From Pegea sp. RAD2-039 (Eukaryota > Chordata > Thaliacea > Salpida > Salpidae): DNA of 64,000 nucleotides. Both the position numbers and the translations under genes were made by a program. The stretch spans positions 1 through 64,000 of the forward strand of contig JAQGEQ010000191.1 of the NCBI GenBank assembly GCA_034620365.1. Reading direction: 5' to 3'. The notes beneath the pieces were generated by a model. It was not told the DNA's origin. It did not search any database and worked only from the letters and a program-made list of their open reading frames with translations. The first letter of the stretch is position 1. The number at the start of each line of letters is the position of its first letter. Of this stretch, positions 20,912 through 32,900 are shown one piece after another.

Positions 20912-23900
20912 TGTAGCTGAACATGAACTGGTTTTGTTTGAAGACTTTTTAAAGAAAAAATATTTGCTTTTCTAGTTGTTACTTAGTAACGACTTTATGC
21001 TAAAACTGCAAAAATTATACTCTGCAATAATTCCATTTTACTACTAATATATCCACTCGTATTTTGTTTGTAGTTTTTGATAAATGAAAGTTAGTTTATG
21101 ACCAATTATAAAGATTCTTAATTTTTTAAAGTGCAGTACAAATTTTAAACATTTCAAACTTTCGAAAACTTGTTTACAAGTTAATTATTTAAGAAAATTT
21201 TAATTTAAATCTTTGTAATAAATTTTCTTGTGATTTTTTTCAATATAAGCTATTTCTTTCAATTGTAAGTCGTATTACATCAGTTTCTACATGTTCGTAG
21301 ACATTAAAAACAAGTCAGTAAGGAGAAAAAAGTTTTTTTGAGTATTTTGTTTTGCTTAGTACTATAGTTATGATAAAACAAACGTTTGAAGATATGATTT
21401 AACTTGAAAATTGATTCATTAAAATTTGTTTTAAAATATTAAACACTTTCTTTGAAAATAATTTTGAATACAAAATAAGCAAGACTTAAGTTTCTTTAAA
21501 AGTTAAAAATATTCGGTTTGATTGTAGTAATTAAGGATGAGTAAATTAAAATAAAAAATCAGAATAAAAAGTTTTCTCAACATTTTTTAGAAAAGATAAT
21601 TTAACAAATAAACAAAGAAATTCAAAAGAATGTTCAAAGAATCCTTCTAAAATGTTTTAACTTTAAATTAAACCAGCTACTAGGTTGTTCATAAGCAAGT
21701 TTGCTAAATTTAGTTATCATCTAATGATTTTAGATTATGAACACATAACTGTTCAGCAGAAGTATAGATACTTTGGGTTAAAAAAATTAAGTTAACTAAG
21801 ATTTTAAAAAAGATTTGTTAAAATGAAATTATTTGAAAGGAATAAAATTTGCATTTAGAGATACTGAAGTTTGATTTAAAGTTCAGTAAATAAGTTTATA
21901 AAGTTTACAAAAACCGTATTAAGCATATTCTTACAATTTTCAATAAGCTTATTAACTTAAACCAAACAGTTTTCTTTGCATCATCAGAAAAAGATTTAAG
22001 AACGAATTCTGCTGAAATAATTTCATTTAATAAATAATCTAAAAAAAAAAAACCACTGAAAAAACATAAAACAAAAATTTCTTGTTGAAATTAAGTTCTC
22101 AGTAAAAAGTTCTGAATTTTTACTTTAAAAATCTACATTTACATCAGAGATATTTAAACTAATTGTTGTGAAAACAAACTTTTATCTTTTTACATAAAAA
22201 AGTTCTGTATTCAAACTGTAAGTTTTTTTAATGAAAATCAAATAAGTTTAAATTAATAATAATAATATATTAGTATATCGAATAATCAAAATACTTTTTA
22301 TTTTGAAAGTTTTGATAACTATTCAATCATTTGGTATTTGCTTATAAATAAAAAAAATGAATATTATTTTGAATAATATCTATTTTTATCCATGAATAAT
22401 GCTTTAAAAATTCAGTCAGATTACATATTTATACTAATAACTAATTACGCAGGTTTTGCTTTCAATAAACCTCAAGCATTTATAATAAACTAAATATGTC
22501 TAAGAAAAAAATAAACTTTGAATAAAAAAGATAAAATGGGCTAAACTCAAAATTATATCTGTTTAATCTAGTTATCTTTATATAAATCTGTAATAATTTT
22601 TATTTGATTTAAAAAAAAAATTCTTATGAATTCATAAAGACAAATTTTTGTTGTAAGTTTTTCAAAAGCAATTATGTAAATATAAAAGCAATTATATCGA
22701 AGTAAAGCTGAAAAACGATAAAAAAAACCATTAATTTAAGCTTGTAATAGATGATGTTCAATTGTATGAGAAAAACTAATCTGTTTTTCTGAAAATTTCA
22801 AAAAATATAAGAACCAATTAGTTGAAACTTTGATTTTATGCTAAACGAAATGATTTAAAAATAAATAAATTTAAAAAGTAAAACGTCGAAATAAAACAAA
22901 AAGCAAACTTTAATAAAAAAGATAAAAATAAAAAAAAATCTCAAAAAAGCTTGTTGAAAATTCTACAATGAAATTTAGTGATTATATTTATGGCAAAAAA
23001 ATATTTACATAAAAATGATTTGAAAGTAAACTGATCAAATAATAAACTAAAAGCAGAAATCTTTCTTTTTAAAACAATTATCATCTAATGAGTTTTTTTT
23101 TTATGAAATATACATCTTTAGCTTTTTATCTAAATAATTAAAGAAAGTTGAATACCAACTAAAAAAGGATGGAAAAAGATGAAACATTTGTTAAACAGTT
23201 TCAAAAATTTTACAAATTTTATTGTTTTTATGAGAATTTTATACAATAGCTTTTATTATTTTTTCTTTTCATTCTTTCCTAATATTTCAACAAGATATGA
23301 TTATCAAGAGAGTTTTTGCAAAGAAAAAAGTTTTGTCACTTTGAAAATATTCAAAAGAGGAAACAGGTTACCTTATAAATATCATTTCAGAAAATTTCTG
23401 CAAAATTTTTTAAGTAGATAAACTGCAAGAAAAATCATTTTAAACAAAAAATATTTTCTTTTAATTCTTTACAATATTTAACTATAAAGTTTAACATCTA
23501 AATATATAAAGTTTTGCTTTTTAAAAGAATAAACATTTTATAACCCTTTAAATTTTATTTATATTTATTTTAAACTTTTTGTTTAAATGAATGTGTTTGT
23601 AAAATTAATTAATTTAATACAGTATAATAATTTTTTTGCAAAATTTAAAAAAATTGACATTATTTATTAACAGTATTTAGAAAAAAGTAAAATAAAAATG
23701 TTTCTACTAAAATTTAATGTTTATCTTAAAATAAGAAAAACTAAAGCATATAAACATCTTGTTATAAACACTTCGGTAGAAAAAATATTATTTAAAACAT
23801 TATTTGATCTAAGTTTAACAAAATTGTGACCATTAATATTGTAGAAACAAAAATTTTGTTTTTTGGACTAAATTAATTTCGATATTAATCTAAATAAAAA

Positions 23901-26900
23901 TTTATCAAATTGAATTTTCAGAAAAACTTTTTCAACTTTTAAAACGTTCATTATATAAGAAAGGTATTTAACAAATTTAGTAAATTGTAGAAATAAGAAA
24001 AAACTGTTAATTGTTAAACAATTGAGAAATATTGTTAGCTGAAAAGTGAAATAGGAAAATAAAATAATTTCAGAGTTTTGACTTTTACAAAAGTTTTAAT
24101 CAAATATTTTAAGCAAATGTCTCATTAAACAAAAATTAATAAAAATATAAGTAATTATACTACATAAAAAATATAATTCATTAAAAGTTTTTATCTTAGT
24201 AAATCTCAACATTAGTTTATAAAATCAGAAAACATTTTATTAAATTTCAGTTTGAAGATAATTTTGAGAGCTGAATCAATTAAAAAGAAATTGTCTTATG
24301 TTAAAAATGAGTTTTGAACTTACACAGGGTTTTGAAGTTATAAAAAAGAAAAACTTATTTCAAAACAGAAAAATAATGACTTAGGAATCATTATAGAAAA
24401 GTTCATGTCTAAGTCGTTATCGGAGATTCCATTTATGTAAATTAGTTTAATTGAAACCCAATAAAAAGTTGAATTTATAATTGCTTTTAACAAATCAAAA
24501 CAAATTAAATTTGAAACGTTCTTTGAACTGTTATTAGTGATAAAACTTTCTTTCTAAATAATATTTTCTTTCAGTTGCTGAAAACTTCTCAAAGTACATC
24601 AAGTTTTTAATTGAAACAATTAATGATTTGATCTAAAAGTTTAAGAAGCAGCTTTCTAGTAAAGAGCTTTTTACATCAAGTCTTTTGCAAGAACTAGTTT
24701 TTAGGATTTATATTTTTCATTTTTTTTAATCGTTTAATAGTAAAATTAAAATTTTATCGCTTGAAAAATAATGTAAACTTTTTAGTAAAGCTACAAACAT
24801 TCAACAACTTTTATAACTTGAAGTCTGATATATTAGTACTATATAGAGTCCTTTAAATTTATCTGTTAGTTAAACTTCCTGAAAAACCTTGATTACTAGC
24901 GACACCAAGCGGAAAATTAAAAAGTTCTTTAAATAATGATCATTATTATTATTTAATTAACAAAAGATTTTTTATTAATCAATTAGCTTTTTCACCAATT
25001 TTATATTCAATTTGATTTAAACAAATACTTTTTTGAAATAATTTGAAACCGTTTATGTTTGATCTGCATTTGATCTCTTCTGTTTGAAAGTTCTACAAAA
25101 TTGTTCGACTATTTCGTTGCTCAAATTATATTTTGTAAATCAAAAGTTTCTATATCTGTTTTTTCATTGCTATAAGTTAAGCACAGCCTTTTTAGTTTAT
25201 CAAGCGTGTATTTCTAATAAGACATAGGGTTTGTATTAACAAATAAATGTTTTTTTTGGGTGTTGTCCGCATTTTGTTGGTGACAAATATTCCTTTCTAC
25301 CATTCTTAGTAAACCTTAAAAATGTAAAAAATTTTAAGTTCATTTTTAATCCATTGAAATGAAATTCCAAAATAAATAGTAAACTAGTTTCATTATCAGG
25401 TGATTTTCTGTTAGTTTTTTGTAACTTTTTCTTCTTGTTTGTAATAAACAAGTTGGTACAACCAAACTTTTAGTTGTGTGAGTTAAAACTTAAGTCAAAA
25501 TTGTTTTGCGATTAAATTTGTTGTAATTGGAGCTTGTTTTATTTTACAACTTATTGATATTTGAAGGAGTAAAATCTTCACATAAAGAAAAATGTTTTTT
25601 TTTTTACTTTTGTAAAACTGAAATTAAACAAAGCGGGAAATAAGAAGATTTTCAATTCTTCACTTTTTGTTTTTAATTTTTGTCAATTTTGCTGATTGAT
25701 AAGTTTTAACAGATAATTTACAAATTTACTAAATTCAATAACTTGTAACATTTTCAAAGTAACCAAAGAGAAAAAAATTCTAAAGACCTGTTTCATGTTT
25801 TAATTTTGTAATAAAACTGATTTCTTTATTGATTTAGTAAAATTAAAAACTTTTTCAAGAAGTTTTCATTAAATTTTTTTTAGTACCCAACACATTATCT
25901 AACTAAATTTTTAATGAAAAACTTGAAAAGTAAGATATAAAATAATTGTCAGTTTTTCAACCAAACGAATTTAGTTTTGAAGAAACTTTAAAAAATAAAC
26001 AATCATCAATTAGTTCAAAACATAACTTTATTATTTGACAAATATTTCAAACTTCTAAATAAGATTTTCATTATAACGTTACTACTAATAAGTCGATTGA
26101 TGTCCAAGACATAGCCTACTATGTTAGAGGTCAGAAAGTATCTTCTTCAGCTGTGGACATTTGAATGCCACTCACTTTTTGTTGCTTCGGAGCCAGTAAA
26201 GGATGGAGAAGTCTCACACAGAAAATCTACGGTTGACCTTGATGTCACTGTCCTAGGTTATGTTGATGATCAGTGGATCTTAAGATTAAGGCTAATGAAC
26301 ATACATGGAGGTGGTATACAAGGTGACATAACATTGATGGCGGAAATGACATCTCGAAGCTGGAATCACGAATCTGTTTATATGGAGTCTCTGCTGTTGA
26401 TGAATAAGTTGTAGTTGCTGACAGCAACAATTTGCTGTTAGTAGATGACTTCATAATTTAAATTGAGTTTAGTTTTGGTGTCGAAATATTAAAGCTAAGA
26501 TTTAATTTTTATCTTTTCTCCTTTTCTTAATTTTAATGTTTATTAAAAACCATAGAAAAAAGGAGAAAAACAAAACTTGTAATTCAGTTTAGTAAACAAT
26601 TACTTCAGGATGAAAATTTAACTTTAGTCAGCTTAAAAATATATCTTTAACCAAAATAAGGAAAATATAACAAAGAGACGAAAATGTTTGAAAATATTTC
26701 AATTTTAGAAAAAAGGGAATTCTATTTGCTAAGCTTGTTGCGAAAGCAGGCAAGTAAACCTAAAGTAGACTTTTCTGTAATTGTAATATTATGGAAAGTA
26801 AAAGTACTTTAATCGAAAAATTGGTTTTAGATATTTAAATAAGTTTGATATTAATCTAAACTTTTATCGAAAAGGCTTTTTCAGTTTGTCAGATTGTTTT

Positions 26901-26938
26901 ATAAAGTTTTGTTTCTGAAGAATTTGAAAACCAAAAAA
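20912..26938. other. Six-kilobase AT-rich intergenic region
   Basis: No gene was recognised. The open frames here (for example 23179-23421) are rich in Phe, Lys, Asn and Ile and look like chance frames in AT-rich sequence. The one exception in composition is the patch at 26121-26460, listed separately. The last few hundred bases should include the promoter of the Rab27-effector-like gene, but no TATA box or other element stood out. Confidence 0.5.
26121..26460 (+). pseudogene. Coding-like island, probably a decayed gene fragment
   Basis: The patch is markedly richer in G+C than its surroundings. One frame is open for 97 codons (26121-26414). Another frame (about 26344-26460) reads YGVSAVDE, a stop, then VVVADSNNLLLVDD, which recalls the repeated V(D)-x-VAD motif of NHL-type beta-propeller repeats. 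No frame stays open over the whole patch, and I saw no splice-flanked exon. The best reading is a frameshifted remnant. The NHL resemblance is weak. Confidence 0.3.
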
Positions 26939-29900
26939 ATGGAAATTGGAAAAATAGATTTGAAACAGTTAAGTGAAAAAGAAGCAAAAGTGATCCTTGA
27001 GGTTTTGAATCGAGACTCAAAATTAAGATGCAAAGAAAAAGAACGAATTAAGTGAGTGAAGTTTTGATATTTTATAAGTCCTTTACCTTTAGTATTACAA
27101 AAAAAAAGTTTTGTTGGACATTTTTATAATTGATGAGAGAAGCAACATGTGTTGAAATATTTTGTTTGTAAAAATCGTTTTGTTTTGTCAAAACACGTGG
27201 AAAAAACAAAATAGAAACCTTTGATAAGAAACTTTAAGTTCTAAAATAGATTTCAGAATACTCCCAGAAAGCAAATATTTTAGGACAGATGTTTGTTTTA
27301 ATTGCTGAAGAAAGAAATTTGAACTTGATATTTTGTTTGGGGTCGTTTTTGTGACATTATTTGTTGTAATGACGTCATATCCAATTGTAATATAAAGTCT
27401 TTTATATTTAATTCGATGAAGAAAGATGTAAACATCGTTCCAATTCTTATAATTATCAATTCTTGCTAGCAACCTGTTGACGCCCTCAAATAAATATTAA
27501 TAATTTGTATTTAATAACTTAAAATATTTTTTATGACTTTTCGTTTAGACGTATTATAAATAATATTATCATACTATGATAAATATTATCACTAATTATC
27601 AACAAACAAATTGCTGAAATCATTTTGGAAGAATTAATAAATGAATTTTATTGAAAGCGAGTAAAAAATAAACAGTAATTAAAACACATATGTTCATTAT
27701 ATTTCTCATTTCAATGTTACAAGTTTTCTTGTTGAATTTAGAAAAATATTTTAAAAGAAAGTTATTGAAACAAGTAAAAAGCTAAGAAAGTTTCTCATCA
27801 AATCTTGGAGTTTTTATAATTTAATCTTTTTTACAGAAAACACTATTGACAAAAGTCACCAAATTGCTTTAACTGATTTCTGTAACTTTATTGAAAGTAA
27901 TAAATTCTTATAAAAAAACTAATCCTTAAATGTTATTATAAATAAATAATATCACTAAGATGTATTTTCTAATAATTTTTATTCTTTAAGATCTAAATTA
28001 GTCATTTTTAATCAATAAGTTGCTTAAAATTTTAAGAATTTTTAAGTTTTAGTTTAATCTTCTTAATTTTAAATAAAATATTTTACAGAAAACTTCACAC
28101 AGAGATTCAAACTGAAAAGAATGAAACTAAAGATGAATGTGAAGAAGAGAAGAAGATACAAAATGATAACATTTGTCAAATCTGTGGGAAAACTTTTATT
28201 TGGTTAATTCGACCTAAGGTACCAGCAAATTGAAAACTTCTAATTCGAATAATTTAACTTTGTTTAAATAAATTGCTTTAATGATATTTATATTCTAAAA
28301 TAATAAAGATTTTTGTTTATAGATTGAATGTGCAAAATGCAGCAAATTTAGTTGTAAAAACAATACACAATGTACAAACAAAATATTTCTGAATGAAAAT
28401 AACTTTAATGGCGTTCAATGGATTTGTAAACTTTGCAACGATAAGACGTAAGAACAATAATTATCTGAAATTTTTAATTGCTAAAACTAAGAAGCATAAA
28501 TTGTGTAGCCAAAAAAACAAAATTAATCTTTATTTATATTTACAAGCTTTTTTTATAAAGTAATAATAATTATTATATTGTTTTCTTAATGTTTCTAAAA
28601 ACAACTAACTTTCAAGATTTAGACTTCAAAATTTTCGTCAAAAAATTTCCTAGAAAGTTCAATTTTTGATTTTTAAATGCGTTTTCATTCTTTACTATTT
28701 TATTGTAACTATTAATTTCGTCCAACAGAAAAATTGATAAGACACAAAAAACTAAGTTTTTCGGAAGTAAAATACAGTAAGCAATAAAAATAAACAGCAA
28801 TATCAGCAACAAATTCACGAAAAAAATTGTCTTTCTTCATTTTAAACAAATATATACAAAAGGAGGAAAAGGTCTTAAAATAAAATGTTTTTAAAACTTT
28901 ATAATCAGATTAACCAAATATTTTGTTAATCTCTTTTGAGACATGTTTGAATTATATAAATAACAAAGCTTACAAAAGATTCTAATCTTTTATGTATTTA
29001 AAAATAGTTTCTTATTTCTAAACAAGTTCAATTTTTTTTTGTAATTTTTGGGATTCAATTTTTTGATAATAGACTAAAAACTAAATCAATGATGAGTAAA
29101 TAATTCCACTGTCTTATCACTGCTTCAGAAGAAGAAGATATATAATTTGTTTACTTTAGTGTCACCAAACTACAATAAAACCCCATGTGCAGACAGCAAG
29201 AGGGTTTGGTAGCAACTTTCTTCAAGTTATTTCTTTTAGGTGTTTCAAAAAGCTTTTTTTATAACATCAATAAACATTTTATGAAGGAAAATTCTTCCAA
29301 TTTTTTCGTTTTATAAAAATCTGTTTGTTTCAAATTTGTTTCAAATTTTTTTCTTTATTTAAAGATCTTTTTATCTTAAATCGTCTGAATGGTTTTATTC
29401 TCAAAAAACCTCGAAATTTGGAGATCATGCCACAAGTACTGAGATCTTGCAGAAGTTAAATGAATTCAAAGATGAGGATTCTGTAGAAAGTAAGATCTGT
29501 AACACAGAAAGTAACACTGAAAAAATCTTCTGATTTTCGTTTAAAGATGAAGATGATGAAAATGAAAATGACGATGGAAAAGAACTGGAGAAAAGCTTAG
29601 TAAGAAGTTTGGATGGTCAGCTGAAACATAAGGATCATATAAGGTCAGATGAAGATCATTTAACATCTGATAAGGATCATGTAAGGTCTGATGAAGATCA
29701 TTTAAGATCTGATAAGGATCATGTAAGGTCTGATGAAGAAATTATCGAAGAACAAACAAAAAGTAAAAAATTTTGTAGCTAAAATTAGAAATTCAAAAGT
29801 TATAAGTATTTAAAAAATCAGATTTATCATTTTGTTAATAAAAACGTTTTTCTGTAAATCTAAATTTCTTATTTTTTTCTTTAGTTTTTGTGCCATTTTG

Positions 29901-32900
29901 ATAAAATCTAAACTTAATTACTAAATATCATATTAACTTACATTGTACAGTTTATTAGTTACTTATTTTTATCATTATTATAATAATTAAAAATATATAA
30001 ACTTATTTAAAAATACAAAAACACAGGTCTGAACATTTTTGTTAGTTGTCTTAACTCCAAACAACTTTATCAAATATTATTTAAAAAATTTTTTATAATT
30101 TTTTATTAATTTAGGTTCTTCTAGTTCAAATTCCTCATCAAGTGAAAGCATTCAGGTTAATTAACTTTTTTGACCATCTTTTTTATAAATTTTTACTCTA
30201 ATAGCTTATCAAGTACATATTCACTAACGGAAAACAATATTTAATTCAAAAATAAAACGTCATGTTTCTTGAAACCTCATTATTTGATTTTAAAAGCAAT
30301 TATTGAAACTATAAAACATAAAAGTTGTTTAACTTGAAGTTAGCTCACGTAAAAAAATTGTTTTTTTAATCTGAAGTTTACGATTTGAAAATATTTTACA
30401 TTAGACTTCTGAAACAAGTTTGTTTTTATTAAAAGGACACGTGTATGTCTACACCATGTTTTAGAAATGTTTTTTTAGTTTTGAGATTAAATATTGAAGA
30501 AAATTCTCCTGATAACATACTAAAGCCATTTTTTTTATTTTAAGTTTTCTGTCTAAAGTTTTTTAATCTTAATAAAACGTTTTTATTTTTTACTTTTAAA
30601 CTTTCGTAAACTTAAATAAAACTTCAAATAATTAAATGAATATTTTAAACCAAACTTGAAAATTTCCATAATGCAAATTTCAAGGAATTTTTCATTCTAC
30701 AAAATACATTTTGTTTTTAAGGATGAAAAGGAAAATAATTTTTATTCGAACGAAGTTGTTGAATCCGAAGGTAAGAAAGACTTCACAGTTATTTCAAAAT
30801 GTTTAATCCAATAAAATTAAAGCTCATAAAAACTGAATATATGTAACAAGCTTCTGGTGTAAAACTAAAACCTTTAAAAATTTGAACAATGTGAACAGTT
30901 CTTAACAAATATATTCTTACAAACACAATATGTAATATTTAGTTTCTAAAGATGAACATTTTAAGCTCTAAGCTGTTTCATGTTTTGAAAGACATAAAAT
31001 TCTCCTCAACTATAAACTTAAATTTATTTTGAAAACAGAAACAGGTTATATAACCGAAGAAAGAGACACAAAGTTGGAGAATTTAGAAGAAATTTTGATT
31101 AATATCTTGAAACCGCAAATGAATGAATGTAAGTTTACCTACGAAATAGTTGGTTGGTGTTTACAAAATTGTTAATTAAAACAGTAAAAAGCGTGAGCCG
31201 AGAGAATGTCTACATCTTAGTGGAGAATTTTATCGAAAGTTATCCTCAACGTTTCCAAGAAAAAGTTTGAAATTTTTTGATTAAAATAACACTTTTAATA
31301 AATTTTTTCTTTCTGAAAACTATCGATTAAAAGATTTGTTTTAATCTAATTACAAATCTTGTATTACATCAGAGTACTTCAAAAGAGTTAGAAGACGATA
31401 CAAGGAATGAATTGATGTCAAGATACCTTCATGATCATAAGCAGTATTTTCTTCATAAAATACTTAAAACTATTCAAGAAGTAATTCAATATTTTTAGCA
31501 AAAAGTTTTTAAAAATGTAGATTTCAACAAACTATTTATTAATCTTTTAGCCTGGAGAACTAAATGAAGCAAGAATTACTGTTTCTTCAACTTCATCAAG
31601 AATTACTCATCCAAAACAAGATGAAAGTCCCCCAAGTGAAATTGAGTCCTCCTTTTTGTCTTCAGCTTCAGATATTAGAGGTCTTGTGGATTGAAACCGA
31701 TTTCAATTTCATGTAAATTGAGTTTTTATTTTTCAGGACACAAATTTAGAGCTTCTATAATCAGAAGTAGATCACCAAGAGAGTCAACAAAGAACGGTCA
31801 AGATGAAGATAGTATCAGAATGAAGCAAGAAAAGTTGAAAAAAGCAGAACTTCATTCACTATTCACTGAGATATCTCCAACAGGTTAGTAGCTTCCAGGT
31901 GACTTTCATCAAAGTAATCAGAAAATATTTCAGCTGAAGTTATTTTAAATGACTTCCAAGAGTTTGAAACTGATATTCAAATCTCTGATAACTCTTCATC
32001 TGATAAAATCTCAGCAAAATCTTCTTTTGAAAATCCAGAAGAAATAGTTATTGAAGACTCTAATTGGGAAGTACAACGAAAAGATAAAAAGCCACACACT
32101 TCAGTAACTTATTTTGATTACTTCTTAGCTAAATGACTTTTATATCAAATAAAAAAGAAATTTGAATAAAATTCCTTAAAATATTATCTTAGAAAATTGT
32201 AATTTTTTTGATCAGCAAAGATTTCTTCCTGAAGTCGAGACTCCTTCCGCTTATGAAGGTCTCACCTCAGATGAGAGTTCAAAATCTTCCTCTGAAAACA
32301 TTCAATTCAATATTCAGTTCAAGTAAATAAACATTTAATGATTATACTCTTCGTAAATTATCTTAATCAAAATATTATTTTGAAAACAGTTCTATGATGC
32401 AAGATGCGTGCATCCAAACAACTATATCAGATCAGGAAGACATAAAGGTACTATGAGATTCTTAAAAATTACTTGTAAACGGTTTTATGAATCTTATGAA
32501 AGATTGGATGGAAATATATCTTTAAAATAGAATTTATGTAAATAAGTTACAAATTTAAATTGTAAACCCTTTTTATTTCTTCAGTTACTTGAGAGTCAAA
32601 ATTTGACGGAAAAATATAAATTAAATCAAAGAAAAGATATGAAAGAAAATGGAAACAAGAAATCAAAGAGTTATGTGAGTAAAAACCCATTAGGTTCTAA
32701 AAAGGCGCAAAAAAACCTTTTAAAATTACCTAATGCTGCAAACTTATACTTCTAAAAAACAAAGTAGTACATTTCTGAAATTATTTTAATATTACTTAAC
32801 ATTTAAAAGGTTCGTGTAAAGTTTTTAGCAAATATTTTATATGTTTTTTACTGATAACGAAAGTAAATAAGTTTTCTACAAATATTTTTGCATAATATTT

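Noticed and set aside
23179-23421. 80-codon plus-strand frame
   Set aside because: Composition (F, K, N, Y, I) is that of chance frames in AT-rich DNA; no splice context or motif.
27188-27472. 94-codon minus-strand frame in effector intron 1
   Set aside because: No motif, low-complexity AT-driven composition, antisense within an intron. Kept only the CRE octamer it contains.
27540-27600. Palindromic AT-rich segment sharing attataaataatattatca with 40672-40690
   Set aside because: The shared 19-mer is pure A/T apart from one C and such matches are expected in this composition; no terminal repeats or duplication to support a MITE.
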